Assembly: GCF_050571805.1 (NCBI RefSeq)
Contig: NZ_CP192219.1
Strand: one strand, 5' to 3'
Length of the DNA stretch: 64,000 nucleotides
Source of the DNA: Halodesulfovibrio aestuarii
Lineage (GTDB): Bacteria; Desulfobacterota; Desulfovibrionia; Desulfovibrionales; Desulfovibrionaceae
Part shown: positions 8,934 through 17,780 of the stretch, piece by piece
Layout of the letters: every line of letters starts with the position of its first letter
Position numbering within the stretch: the first letter of the stretch is position 1
Made by a program: the position numbers and the translations under genes
The notes under the pieces: generated by a model
What the model was told of the DNA's origin: nothing
The model's database searches: none
The model's input: the letters and a program-made list of their open reading frames with translations, nothing else

Positions 8934-9842
8934 TTATGCAGTAACTTTTTTTATCTTTTTTTTAGATGGCGACGTTTGCGTAAGAATAACGCCGCCAAGC
9001 ACTAAGCCGGATGCTACAAACTGCATGGGAGAGAGTCTGTCGCCAAGAAAAAGGAAACCCATGAACATGGTGAATACCGGTATAAGGTTGGTGAAGCCTG
9101 ATGCTTGTCCTGCGGATAATTTACTTAATCCGTAGTTGTACATGCCATATGCACCCATGGTTATAACACTCGCGAGATACAGTACTGCGATGGTGGCGTC
9201 ATACGGGAGTTCTGTCGGGAAGGCTCCGGGAGTGAGCGCAATAAGCGGCAGGAAAAAGATTGCGCCGACCCATGCCTGCAATGCTGTAATAAACAACGGA
9301 GAGTAGCGGTTAGAAAGCGTTTTTGCGGTGACCATGTACCCTGATGCGGATATCATTGCTAGTATTTCCAATGTGTTGCCAAAAAGCGGGTTCGGGGCAT
9401 TGTCTGTTGTTTCTGCTCCCCATGAGAGCATTACAACCCCGAAGGCTGCAAGAAAGAATCCCGCCCATACCCTAAGCGCAAGTTTTTCTTTAAGAACAAA
9501 GAACGCTACAATGGCAACAAACACCGGCAGGGTCGCAACAATCATTCCAGCCTGTGTAGCAGAGGTATATTTGAGTGCATATGCCTCAAAAAGGAAGTAG
9601 AGGCATGGTTCGCAGAGTGCCATAAAAATAAGATGCTTCCAGTCTTCTCGCCGAACCTTAAGACCGCGAAAATTCTTCCAGAGAGCAATGAATAGTAAGG
9701 ATGCGATAAGCATGCGCCCGAACACAACGGTAACAGGCGAAAAGCCTGTTACAGCAATTTTCATGGCAATAAATGAACTTGCCCACAGAACCATTGCACC
9801 GAAAAGTGACATGGTAGGAAGAAGGTAGTCTTTAGTTAACAT
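8934..9842 (-). CDS. EamA-family (DMT superfamily) permease, copy 2
   Basis: A 302-residue inner-membrane protein with about ten predicted hydrophobic helices and the two EamA repeats of drug/metabolite transporters. The first repeat begins LFGAMVLWASSFIAMKIAVTGFSPVTVVFGRM. The start at 9842 (MLTKDYLLP) is favoured because the 42 extra residues encoded upstream are polar and unlike the family, and AGGA lies upstream of this ATG. It is clearly paralogous to the next gene upstream (10092-11036): compare WASSFIAMKI with WASSFVAMKF and EPCLYFLFEAYALKYTSATQAGM with EPCLLFMFEAHALKYTSASQAGM. Substrate unknown. Confidence 0.85.
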   Translation of the reverse strand: MLTKDYLLPTMSLFGAMVLWASSFIAMKIAVTGFSPVTVVFGRMLIASLLFIALWKNFRGLKVRREDWKHLIFMALCEPCLYFLFEAYALKYTSATQAGMIVATLPVFVAIVAFFVLKEKLALRVWAGFFLAAFGVVMLSWGAETTDNAPNPLFGNTLEILAMISASGYMVTAKTLSNRYSPLFITALQAWVGAIFFLPLIALTPGAFPTELPYDATIAVLYLASVITMGAYGMYNYGLSKLSAGQASGFTNLIPVFTMFMGFLFLGDRLSPMQFVASGLVLGGVILTQTSPSKKKIKKVTA

Positions 9843-10091
9843 TGTTTTGAAATCCTGAAAGTAGAATCTGAAAGGAGTGGCTGCTGAGCAAGGAGTGATA
9901 AACGTATAGTCAGTAGGTGACGAGAGTTTGGGGATGATAGAACTGTAACCCTTGTGGAATTCCGTCACAGTCCTCTGCCTGAAACAGCTTCTGAAAAGAA
10001 AAAATAGTAGCAGCTTAAAGGACTACTACAATATGAACTCCTTGTGAGTAGCCACTTTCGTCTGCGTTGTAAATCAGATAGTGACAGATTT

Positions 10092-11036
10092 TTATTGCTC
10101 TTTCGGCACAGGGACTAGCGGGGATTCGGCAGAGATATTTTCCGTCGTATTTGGCTTGGTTCTGCGTTGGCTCATCCATACTCCGGAAAGAACGAGAATA
10201 CAGGCTGCGTACTGAAGAACGGTGAGTGACTCTGAAAGAATTACGTGGCTGAGGCCAAGGGCAATAACAGGGATAAGGTTGCCGTACGCAGAAGCCTGCG
10301 CGGCAGGAACATGGCGCAGACCATAGTTATAAAAAAGGTAGGCTCCAAAACTTACTGCGGTTCCAAGGTACAGGATTGCCATAACAGCTTCGGGCTGTAC
10401 ATTTACCGGAATTGTCTCACCGGAGAGCAATAGAATCGGAAAGAAAAAGATGGTTCCAATCCATGCCTGTAGAGCCGTCAACGTGAAGGCTGAATAAGAT
10501 GCGCAAAGGCGTTTTGCTGTCAAAATATAGCCGGTGGCTGAAAGCATAGCCATCATTTCAAAGAAATTACCTAATAGGGGATTGGGAGCGGCATCTGTCA
10601 CGATGCTCTTTATAGAGAGAAGTGTCACGCCCCCGATGGCTGTAATAAAACCTGCCCAGACTATTCTGGGCTGTTTTTCTTTGTAGAGCAGAAAGGAGCC
10701 GACAGCGACGAATATTGGTACAATAGAGCAGATCATTCCCGCCTGTGATGCGGATGTGTACTTAAGTGCATGCGCTTCAAACATAAACAAAAGACATGGC
10801 TCGCAGACCACCAGAAATGCAAATATTTTCCAGTGTTCTCGAGGGATTTTTTTAAGTTCTATCCGACGCCATTGGGTAAGCAGAACAAGTGAGGCAATAG
10901 CCATACGACAAAACACAACGAGCATTGGTGAAAATGCCACAATGGCAAATTTCATAGCGACAAAGGAACTTGCCCACAGGGTCATGGCGACACAAAGTGA
11001 GATTTGCGGAAGAATTAAAGCTTTTTTAATAATCAT
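10092..11036 (-). CDS. EamA-family (DMT superfamily) permease, copy 1
   Basis: A 314-residue member of the drug/metabolite transporter superfamily with ten predicted helices in two EamA halves. It is the tandem paralogue of the permease at 8934-9842, implying a local duplication. Its start lies only 39 bases downstream of the ABC permease gene, so it is probably cotranscribed with the ABC pair. The ATG at 11036 has no clear ribosome site, which leaves some doubt about the start. A charged and proline-containing tail (RRTKPNTTENISAES) follows the last helix. The substrate cannot be inferred. Confidence 0.85.
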   Translation of the reverse strand: MIIKKALILPQISLCVAMTLWASSFVAMKFAIVAFSPMLVVFCRMAIASLVLLTQWRRIELKKIPREHWKIFAFLVVCEPCLLFMFEAHALKYTSASQAGMICSIVPIFVAVGSFLLYKEKQPRIVWAGFITAIGGVTLLSIKSIVTDAAPNPLLGNFFEMMAMLSATGYILTAKRLCASYSAFTLTALQAWIGTIFFFPILLLSGETIPVNVQPEAVMAILYLGTAVSFGAYLFYNYGLRHVPAAQASAYGNLIPVIALGLSHVILSESLTVLQYAACILVLSGVWMSQRRTKPNTTENISAESPLVPVPKEQ

Positions 11037-11075
11037 GATTGTATCGTATTGGAGGCTGAAGGCGGGACGTATTTT

Positions 11076-11876
11076 TTAATACAGTCCTGCCCGTTTATAA
11101 AAGCGGCGTACGGAAAGTTCCACAAGAACAAACAATACGATCGGAACAATAAGGAATATGAGTGTAAGCGCGCTTGCCATAGCTCTATCTGGTCCTGTGA
11201 TTAATGGAAACAGATATCCGGTGAAGGATGGCACAACACCGCCTCCAATCAAAAAGACAAGATAATAATCCGAAAATGCTACAAGAAAGACTACTGAACT
11301 ACCCGCAATAATACTCGGAAGCAGCAGCGGAAAGGTTACATAGCGTAGGCGCATCCACAATGACGCACCAAGGTTTTTAGCACAAAGCTCGTATTCTTCA
11401 CTGTACGCCTCAAATCCTGAAATCAGGGCGCGCAGCATGTACGGGTAGCTGAAAATAGTCAAGATGAGCACCACCCCGGGAAAAGTGTCAGCTAGTGACA
11501 ATCTAATAAATACGTGATGAATTCCCATGGAGAACGTCATTGCCGGAACCAGTGCAGGTGCCAGCAAAATGCTTTGGAGAATATTTTTTCCGGTAAAGTT
11601 TACCCGCGCAAAGTGATAGGCTGGCAATAAACAAAGCGCAAGAGCGCAGAGTGTTGTTGTCAGCGAGTATAGTACGGAAACTCCAAGATTCAGCATAATA
11701 GAGTTGCTATGCTGCCATACGGATTGCAATGCTTTGGTGGAATAATGGGCAGGAACAATATCCGGCCATGTCCAGCCGGGGGCGAACAGGGAGACAACAA
11801 GCACTGCGGTAGGGCCGGCAAAAAAGAGTACAAAAAATAAAAACAGCAAGGGATGGCGCAGCTTGTTGTTAGCCAT
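11076..11876 (-). CDS. ABC transporter inner-membrane permease, PotC-like
   Basis: A 266-residue permease with six predicted helices and the EAA-loop region EEYELCAKNLGASLWMRLRYVTFPLLLPS that docks to an ATPase. It resembles the second permease of spermidine/putrescine-type (PotC) or related importers. The start is taken at the ATG at 11876, preceded by AGAGGAA; the longer frame reaching 11933 adds hydrophilic residues read from inside the upstream gene. It overlaps that gene by 8 bases, so the two are translationally coupled. No ATP-binding or binding-protein gene is nearby. Confidence 0.85.
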   Translation of the reverse strand: MANNKLRHPLLFLFFVLFFAGPTAVLVVSLFAPGWTWPDIVPAHYSTKALQSVWQHSNSIMLNLGVSVLYSLTTTLCALALCLLPAYHFARVNFTGKNILQSILLAPALVPAMTFSMGIHHVFIRLSLADTFPGVVLILTIFSYPYMLRALISGFEAYSEEYELCAKNLGASLWMRLRYVTFPLLLPSIIAGSSVVFLVAFSDYYLVFLIGGGVVPSFTGYLFPLITGPDRAMASALTLIFLIVPIVLFVLVELSVRRFYKRAGLY

Positions 11877-12741
11877 GTGCTTCCTCTGGATTGGCTTTGG
11901 CCACTGATCGCAGGTAAATTGTAAGAAATACAATAGAGAACAGGAAAATACAGATCAGGATAGCCATAGCTTGAGGTCGATGGTGCAGCTCTTTTCTAAA
12001 ATACATATTGTATGCTTCAATGCTGAGCATGGCAGGTTGAGATCCGCCGAGCAGGAACGGGATTTCAAATGCGCCGAATCCGAACAGGAAAAGGATGCAG
12101 AATGTTGAGTGCAGAGCGCCGCTAATATGTGGATATGTGACGGTACGAAACGTGCGAAAGCGGCCTGCTCCTAACATGTATGCTGTTTCTAGCAGGCGTA
12201 TATCCAGCCGCTTGAGTGATGCGTAGACCATGAGCAGGGCAAACGGGATCTGCTTATAGGTATAGGCAATAATCATCCCCCAACCGTCTCCGCCGAACAG
12301 GATAGATGGAAAGTCCTGTGGCGTGGAGGTAAGGCCTGCATGGAACATGGCAGATGATATAAGCCCTGATTTTGCCCAGAAAAAGAAGATGATAAACCCT
12401 ACTGCAATGTGTGGCAGAATGAGGGGGATTTTGTAGATAACGCCTGCCTGTTGTAACATTGGCGGCATTCTCCATAATCCCATAGCGAGAACAGCTCCTA
12501 TGACTACAGAAAAGAAGGCAGCTACGGCACCTACTTTAATGGACAGAAGAAACGAACGCAGCATATACGGTGTCAGCAGTTCTTTATAGCTGTCGAGTAA
12601 TCCTCCTTCATAGGGGAAAGGCAGTCCGAGTCCAAGAGATTGGAGAACAGCCAGCACTATTCCTCCGACAAAAAAGAGGAAAAAAGGAATGAGTAACGGT
12701 GATAAATAGCGTAAATGGAACAAAAGAGAATGCTTAGTCAT
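11869..12741 (-). CDS. ABC transporter inner-membrane permease, PotB-like
   Basis: A 290-residue permease with six predicted helices and an EAA-type loop at LLETAYMLGAGRFRTFRTVTYPHISGAL. By order and shape it is the first permease of a PotB/PotC-type importer. GGAA lies 5 bases before the ATG at 12741. It heads a leftward unit of four membrane-protein genes and is divergent from murJ across 135 bp. A complete importer would also need an ATPase and a periplasmic binding protein, neither of which is in the window; polyamines, thiamine, iron or phosphonates are all possible cargo. Confidence 0.85.
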   Translation of the reverse strand: MTKHSLLFHLRYLSPLLIPFFLFFVGGIVLAVLQSLGLGLPFPYEGGLLDSYKELLTPYMLRSFLLSIKVGAVAAFFSVVIGAVLAMGLWRMPPMLQQAGVIYKIPLILPHIAVGFIIFFFWAKSGLISSAMFHAGLTSTPQDFPSILFGGDGWGMIIAYTYKQIPFALLMVYASLKRLDIRLLETAYMLGAGRFRTFRTVTYPHISGALHSTFCILFLFGFGAFEIPFLLGGSQPAMLSIEAYNMYFRKELHHRPQAMAILICIFLFSIVFLTIYLRSVAKANPEEAHG

Positions 12742-12876
12742 ATATTTCCGTTTCGTAGGTCATAGTAAGAATACCTCGGTACCTTGCAGTAATCTTTGTG
12801 TACCGTACAATTTGAATAGAAACTCAGCAAATACTATATTATATCAGATAGTTTTATACAAAAGATACAGGGCTAT

Positions 12877-14421
12877 ATGGATTCTCAATCAAACTCATGG
12901 ATGAGTATATCTCTTTCCGCCGCAGTTGTTTCTGCGGGCAGCTTTATTTCCCGAATTGTGGGATTGTTACGTGATGTTCTGATTGCATCTCTGCTCGGTG
13001 CGGGGCCGTTGGCTGATGCGCTTATTGTGGCGTTCCGTATCCCGAATCTATTTAGAAAATTATTTGCAGAAGGTTCTCTTTCTTCTGCTGTGACAGCATC
13101 GATAACATATGTCCGTGAGACGGAAGGTGAGAATAGAGCGTTCTCGCTTATACGTACCTGTCTCTTGTGGACTGTCGGGATTTTTTCGTTATTGCTGGTT
13201 ATTGCTGAATATGGAAGCGAAGTTATTACTTCGGTATTAGCGCCGGGGCTATCCATGTCTCCTGCTGTTTTTGCACATGCCAATACGTTGCTGAAGATAA
13301 CCCTGCCGTATCTTGTGTGTATTGGTCTGGTTGCGTTTTTATCGGGCGTGCTGCATAGCCGCAAGCATTTCCATGCGCCTGCGCTTGCACCGCTGGTGTT
13401 GAATATTACACTGGTGCTTGGTGCCGCTATTGCGTGGGGGTGCTCCCTACCAGTTGCCGAAACGCTTTGTGTCGCGTTGGTCATTGGCGGCGTTTTGCAG
13501 GTTTTTTTACAACTCATGTTTTTTCATGGAAAAAGCCTCTGGCGGGGGGCTTGGAGGGTGCGGGATGCTCATGCCTGTACCTTGGCTAAGACATTGGTAC
13601 CCACAGTATTAAGTGGTGCCGTATTTCAACTTAGCGTTGTTCTTGTAACTATCCTCGCGTCATTTCAGAAAGAAGGAACAATATCAAAACTTTATTTTGC
13701 GGACAGGCTAGTGCAGTTTCCATTGGGATTAATCGGCGTTGCCATTGGTGTTGCTGTACTGCCGGCGTTATCTTCACTTGCTGTTTCTAATGACAGACAA
13801 AAGTATGGCGAGGTTCTTTCTTCTGCTGTTCAGTTCACGCTCTTTTTGTCACTTCCTGCCGCCGCCGGACTTTATGTGTTGGCACACCCTGTTTTACAGC
13901 TTTTTTTTGAGCGCGGGGCATTTTCAGCTCTTGATGCTGCTATAGCTTCCAACATGTTACAGGCATTTACTGTGGGACTGCCTGCCTTTGCAGTCACGCG
14001 TCCTTTGTTGAGCGGGTACTACGCCAAGCAGAACAGTCGGATTCCGCTACTGGCAGGAGGATGTAATCTAGTGGTGACAGTGCTGTTGGGTGTGCTTTTT
14101 ATGCAGTTTTGGGGTGGCGTAGGGCTTGCCGTTGCGGTTTCCTGTGGCGGCTGGATAAATTGTATTTTACTGTATGCCTTTTTACGAAGACAGGGGCTTT
14201 GTTTGACTCAGTTAAGCAGGTGGAATCTTGTGTATGGATTTATGAGTATTGCTGTAGGCGCAGGATGCTGGTGGGCAGCACCGTTTGGGCTTGCCAGCTT
14301 GTTGTGCATCCCCGTGTTGGCTGTGTGTTACGTGGGGTGTTTGTACCTAGGGCGTAGTCCCGATGCACAGCAGCTTGTTTCGCTGGTTAAGAAGAAAAAT
14401 ACAACAACCAGTGATTGTTAA
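12877..14421 (+). CDS. murJ: Lipid II flippase MurJ
   Basis: A 514-residue MurJ/MviN protein, which moves the peptidoglycan precursor lipid II across the inner membrane. The N-terminal helix carries SAGSFISRIVGLLRDVLIASLLGAG and the conserved RIPNLFRKLFAEGSLSSA segment that contains the essential arginines of the central cavity. Fourteen hydrophobic segments fit the family. AGGG precedes the ATG. It stands alone between the divergent permease operon and the kinase gene. MurA, which makes the first committed peptidoglycan precursor, is 3.4 kb downstream. Confidence 0.95.
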   Translation: MDSQSNSWMSISLSAAVVSAGSFISRIVGLLRDVLIASLLGAGPLADALIVAFRIPNLFRKLFAEGSLSSAVTASITYVRETEGENRAFSLIRTCLLWTVGIFSLLLVIAEYGSEVITSVLAPGLSMSPAVFAHANTLLKITLPYLVCIGLVAFLSGVLHSRKHFHAPALAPLVLNITLVLGAAIAWGCSLPVAETLCVALVIGGVLQVFLQLMFFHGKSLWRGAWRVRDAHACTLAKTLVPTVLSGAVFQLSVVLVTILASFQKEGTISKLYFADRLVQFPLGLIGVAIGVAVLPALSSLAVSNDRQKYGEVLSSAVQFTLFLSLPAAAGLYVLAHPVLQLFFERGAFSALDAAIASNMLQAFTVGLPAFAVTRPLLSGYYAKQNSRIPLLAGGCNLVVTVLLGVLFMQFWGGVGLAVAVSCGGWINCILLYAFLRRQGLCLTQLSRWNLVYGFMSIAVGAGCWWAAPFGLASLLCIPVLAVCYVGCLYLGRSPDAQQLVSLVKKKNTTTSDC

Positions 14422-14518
14422 ATCATTTATTACTTTGAGTTTTTTGCTACGGTATGCTGAAAGAGAGTTAGGTTTTGCTTTTTTGCATGGATAGAAGCTT
14501 ATCATAGGCGGTATTGCA

Positions 14519-17293
14519 ATGCTGAAGCGGATAGTCAAACTGCAATTTTTTCCAGACAGCTATACAAAAAATTTTATTACTGTAAGTATTCTTTTAACCG
14601 CCATATTTCTTATTATTTTTAATATGCTGTATTATCTGTTTGCTATTGATCAGCGTATAGATAATTTCATTAAGATTCATGCAAAACATGTTCAGGTACT
14701 GGCGACGCATTTGGCTCCCCCTTTAGGGGAGGGACGGGTAGAGCAGGCAGCCCGGTTTATTCATGAAGAGTTGGCGTATAAAAGTACCGCAGGGCTTTTT
14801 TTGTATGACGCAAAGGGAATATTGATATGCGGTTCATACAGGGGGAGAGAGGCAAAGAAGGTTCCTTCTCCTGACTCGTCTGAATATCTTATCAAACAGC
14901 CAATCTACTATGCTGGTTCTCATGTCGGAACAGTTACCTCAATCGCAACATTTGATCCTGCTCATCATCACTTTCTCAGTCTCTTTATTCCTGCTGTTTT
15001 TGCAAACCTCATAGCAAGTTCGATGGTTGTGCTCATCGTAATCGGGCTTATCGTCAAGACACTGTTACGTCCGTTGCGTGAGCTGTCTGAAACTGCCCGC
15101 AGAGTTCGTGTGAAGCAGACCTACTCGTTACGCGCAAAGCGTGAAGGCAGAGGAGAGCTGGCAGAGCTTACAGACTCATTCAACAGCATGCTTGATCATA
15201 TTGAAGCACACGATATGTTTCTGCATTCGGAAAGCCGTAATCTTGAAAGAGAGGTTCTTGAACGAACGTTGGATCTTGAGCAGGCCACAAAAGAGGCGGA
15301 AAGAGCGAACAGTGCAAAAAGCGAATTTATTGCCAGCGTGAGCCATGAATTACGTACACCTATGAATGCAATTCTTGGTATGACAACCATGCTGCAAACT
15401 ACAGATATGACGCGCAGACAGCGGGAATATGCAGAGATTATTGCTGCATCATCACAAAGTTTGCTGCATCTGATTAACGGTGTACTAGATCTTTCTAAGC
15501 TTGAAGCGAAAAAGTTGGAAATAGAAGAAACAAATTTCATCTTGCGCGATGTGTTGGATGAACTTGCCATTATATTCACTGAAAAAGTTGCTGTAAAAGA
15601 AATGGATTTGGTAGTTATTGTGGATGAAGGAGTGCCGCCTGTTCTGCGTGGTGATTCGTTCCGGTTAAAGCAGATCCTTTTAAATCTTGTAGGTAACGCG
15701 TTTAAGTTTACGGACCGTGGCGTTGTGGAGCTGCGTGTGGCTCTGAAAGGTTCTGTTACGAAGCCTATCCAGATTCCACATGTCCGTGAGAACGATGAGG
15801 TTGTGCAGCTGGCTTTTTCTGTAAAGGATACAGGCATCGGCATTGCTAAAGAGGCACAGGCTAAACTGTTTGAAACTTTTGTGCAGGCAGATGGATCAAC
15901 TTCCCGTCAATATGGCGGAACCGGTCTGGGACTTTCTATTGTGGCAGAACTGGTTTCTCTTATGAAGGGTTCTATTTCAGTAGATAGTGTTGTCGGTAAA
16001 GGCAGCACGTTTACCGCTGCGTTGCCGTTTGCTGTTGCAGAGAATGAGCGGGAGATTATTCTTCCGGTTTTTTCCGGGTGGCGAGTGCTTGTTTTTGAGC
16101 CTTCTATTGCTGCGCGTGCCATGTGGCGTAGTCTGTTTGCTGAGCTTGGTATGCTTGTTGTTGTGCTTGGCTCAGAACGGCAGGTGTTATTGCAGCTGGA
16201 ACATCAAGCTCCGGGAGCAGAGTATGATCTTGTTGTGCTCGGAAGCAAAGAATTGCTTGATATGACAGGCTCTGTTGTAAACTATTTGTGTCAACATCCT
16301 GAGCTAAAGGTTCTGGTTGCTGCAAGGCTTGGAGATGAAGCTCTACCGGATCGTGAATGTTCATTTTCTATGACAGATTTTTTGCGGCGTCCTGTGACAT
16401 TTGCACAGCTTAAGATCAACATTTTACGGGCACTTGATTTTGACCAGCGGGTACGTTCTGAATTGGCTGCTGAAACTGAAAGTCTGGAAGGGATGACAGT
16501 CCTTGTTGTGGAGGATAATCCTATAAATCAGCAAGTGATGCGGGAGATTCTGGAATATCTAGGCGTGAAGGTTACCATCGCAAAGGATGGTAATAGTGCG
16601 ATAGAATTGCTTTCTATTTGTACATATGACTTGGTGTTGATGGACATTCAGTTGCCGGGAATGGACGGTTTTACCACAACGATCCGGTTGCGTGAAGAAC
16701 TGGAGCTAGCTGAATTACCGGTGATAGCCATGACAGCGCATACGTTGCAGGAAGACAGGGACAGGGCAACACGGGCAGGGATGGACGGATATTTGACAAA
16801 GCCTGTCGAATTAGATGCTTTGGTAGAATTGTTAAAAAAATATGTTTCAAGAAAGAGAAGTCCTTCAGCGTATGCCAATGGTGCAGAGGAATGTGTTCCT
16901 TCTGAAAAAGCCATAGGTCGAATGCAGCAATTTGATGTAGTGGAAAATCCAGATTTTCCGGCAAGCCTGCCGGGCCTGTCCGTTGCGGAAGGCGTTGAAA
17001 GAGTAGGCGGTAAAAGTCGTATTTACCTGTCAGTGGCGAAAACTTTTGTTGAAACCTACATGGATGCAGCTACGGATGTACGTGTGTTATTTGACGCAGA
17101 GGATTGGGATGGGTTGGCAAGCAAGGCACACACTCTTGCAGGGGCCAGTGGTAATATTTCTGCAAACGATGTTTTTGCATGTTCGGCGATGATCGAGCGC
17201 GAGGCGCGAACAGGAAGTGTTAACGTTGCAGCAATTGATGCACTTGAGAAAGCATTGCAGACAGCTTGCAACTCAATAAAAAGTCTTCAGTAG
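14519..17293 (+). CDS. Hybrid sensor histidine kinase with HAMP, receiver and HPt domains
   Basis: A 924-residue membrane kinase. Order: transmembrane helix (~20-43), periplasmic sensor (~44-155), second helix (~158-180), HAMP (~180-235), coiled coil, HisKA with phospho-accepting His276 in SVSHELRTPMN, HATPase with N box NLVGNAFKF (389-397) and GGTGLGLSI (466-474), a degenerate receiver (~520-640), a canonical receiver (Asp709 in LVLMDIQLPGMDG, Lys761), and a C-terminal HPt domain with His871 in KAHTLAGASGN. The middle receiver lacks the acceptor aspartate: the expected strand reads DLVVLGSKE. The layout suggests an ArcB/BarA-type phosphorelay, but no response regulator is adjacent. The input signal is unknown. 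Confidence 0.92.
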   Translation: MLKRIVKLQFFPDSYTKNFITVSILLTAIFLIIFNMLYYLFAIDQRIDNFIKIHAKHVQVLATHLAPPLGEGRVEQAARFIHEELAYKSTAGLFLYDAKGILICGSYRGREAKKVPSPDSSEYLIKQPIYYAGSHVGTVTSIATFDPAHHHFLSLFIPAVFANLIASSMVVLIVIGLIVKTLLRPLRELSETARRVRVKQTYSLRAKREGRGELAELTDSFNSMLDHIEAHDMFLHSESRNLEREVLERTLDLEQATKEAERANSAKSEFIASVSHELRTPMNAILGMTTMLQTTDMTRRQREYAEIIAASSQSLLHLINGVLDLSKLEAKKLEIEETNFILRDVLDELAIIFTEKVAVKEMDLVVIVDEGVPPVLRGDSFRLKQILLNLVGNAFKFTDRGVVELRVALKGSVTKPIQIPHVRENDEVVQLAFSVKDTGIGIAKEAQAKLFETFVQADGSTSRQYGGTGLGLSIVAELVSLMKGSISVDSVVGKGSTFTAALPFAVAENEREIILPVFSGWRVLVFEPSIAARAMWRSLFAELGMLVVVLGSERQVLLQLEHQAPGAEYDLVVLGSKELLDMTGSVVNYLCQHPELKVLVAARLGDEALPDRECSFSMTDFLRRPVTFAQLKINILRALDFDQRVRSELAAETESLEGMTVLVVEDNPINQQVMREILEYLGVKVTIAKDGNSAIELLSICTYDLVLMDIQLPGMDGFTTTIRLREELELAELPVIAMTAHTLQEDRDRATRAGMDGYLTKPVELDALVELLKKYVSRKRSPSAYANGAEECVPSEKAIGRMQQFDVVENPDFPASLPGLSVAEGVERVGGKSRIYLSVAKTFVETYMDAATDVRVLFDAEDWDGLASKAHTLAGASGNISANDVFACSAMIEREARTGSVNVAAIDALEKALQTACNSIKSLQ

Positions 17294-17323
17294 GCTGAAC
17301 TTGGATAAAAAATCATAAAAAAA

Positions 17324-17344
17324 GCCCCGTACAAAGTACGGGGC
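17324..17344 (-). terminator. Terminator of tRNA-His
   Basis: Perfect 9-bp stem GCCCCGTAC / GTACGGGGC with a 3-base loop. A seven-T run follows on the minus strand just beyond the tRNA. It may also slow transcription coming from the kinase gene. Confidence 0.8.
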
Positions 17345-17357
17345 GTTCTTACTTGGA

Positions 17358-17434
17358 TGGGGCGAATGAAGAGGATTGAACTCTCGACAACACGGGCCAC
17401 AACCGTGTGCTCTACCAACTGAGCTACATCCGCC
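17358..17434 (-). tRNA. tRNA-His (anticodon GTG)
   Basis: Minus-strand 77-nt cloverleaf with an extra G at position -1 opposite C73, the hallmark of tRNA-His. Acceptor GCGGATG / CATTCGC, D-arm AGCTCAGTTGGTAGAGC, anticodon loop TTGTGGC (GTG), T-arm GAGAGTTCAATCCTCTT, and encoded CCA. Confidence 0.95.
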
Positions 17435-17450
17435 ACAAGCAGGAATGTGT

Positions 17451-17477
17451 ACTATAGCCTTAGTCCTTTCCGGTCAA
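17451..17477 (-). promoter_or_regulatory. Possible promoter of tRNA-His
   Basis: On the minus strand TTGACC (17477-17472) and TATAGT (17456-17451) are separated by 15 bases, somewhat short for sigma-70. The remainder of 17435-17780 contains no gene and nothing else notable. Confidence 0.4.
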
Positions 17478-17780
17478 GTAGAAAGTTCATTTTTTTTAAA
17501 TTTATTGCTTCCTAGGGTAAGTCGGCTTATACGACTTTACATGAGAGGGACTGATATTCGCTGTATAATCTAGAATGTTGTTTTTAATTTTAATCCCGAG
17601 CTTGCATCTGGTCAACCCGGTACATTGCATTGTCAGCAATAATAATAAGTTTGATGCAGCAAGACTGCAATGCTTCTCATATATTGCTTTTGTTTTGTAT
17701 CGTACAATGATCGGGAAAATTTTTGGGGTTTACGTTAGCAACACATTCTTCGATATTCGATACCCATTCAAGGGAGACAT

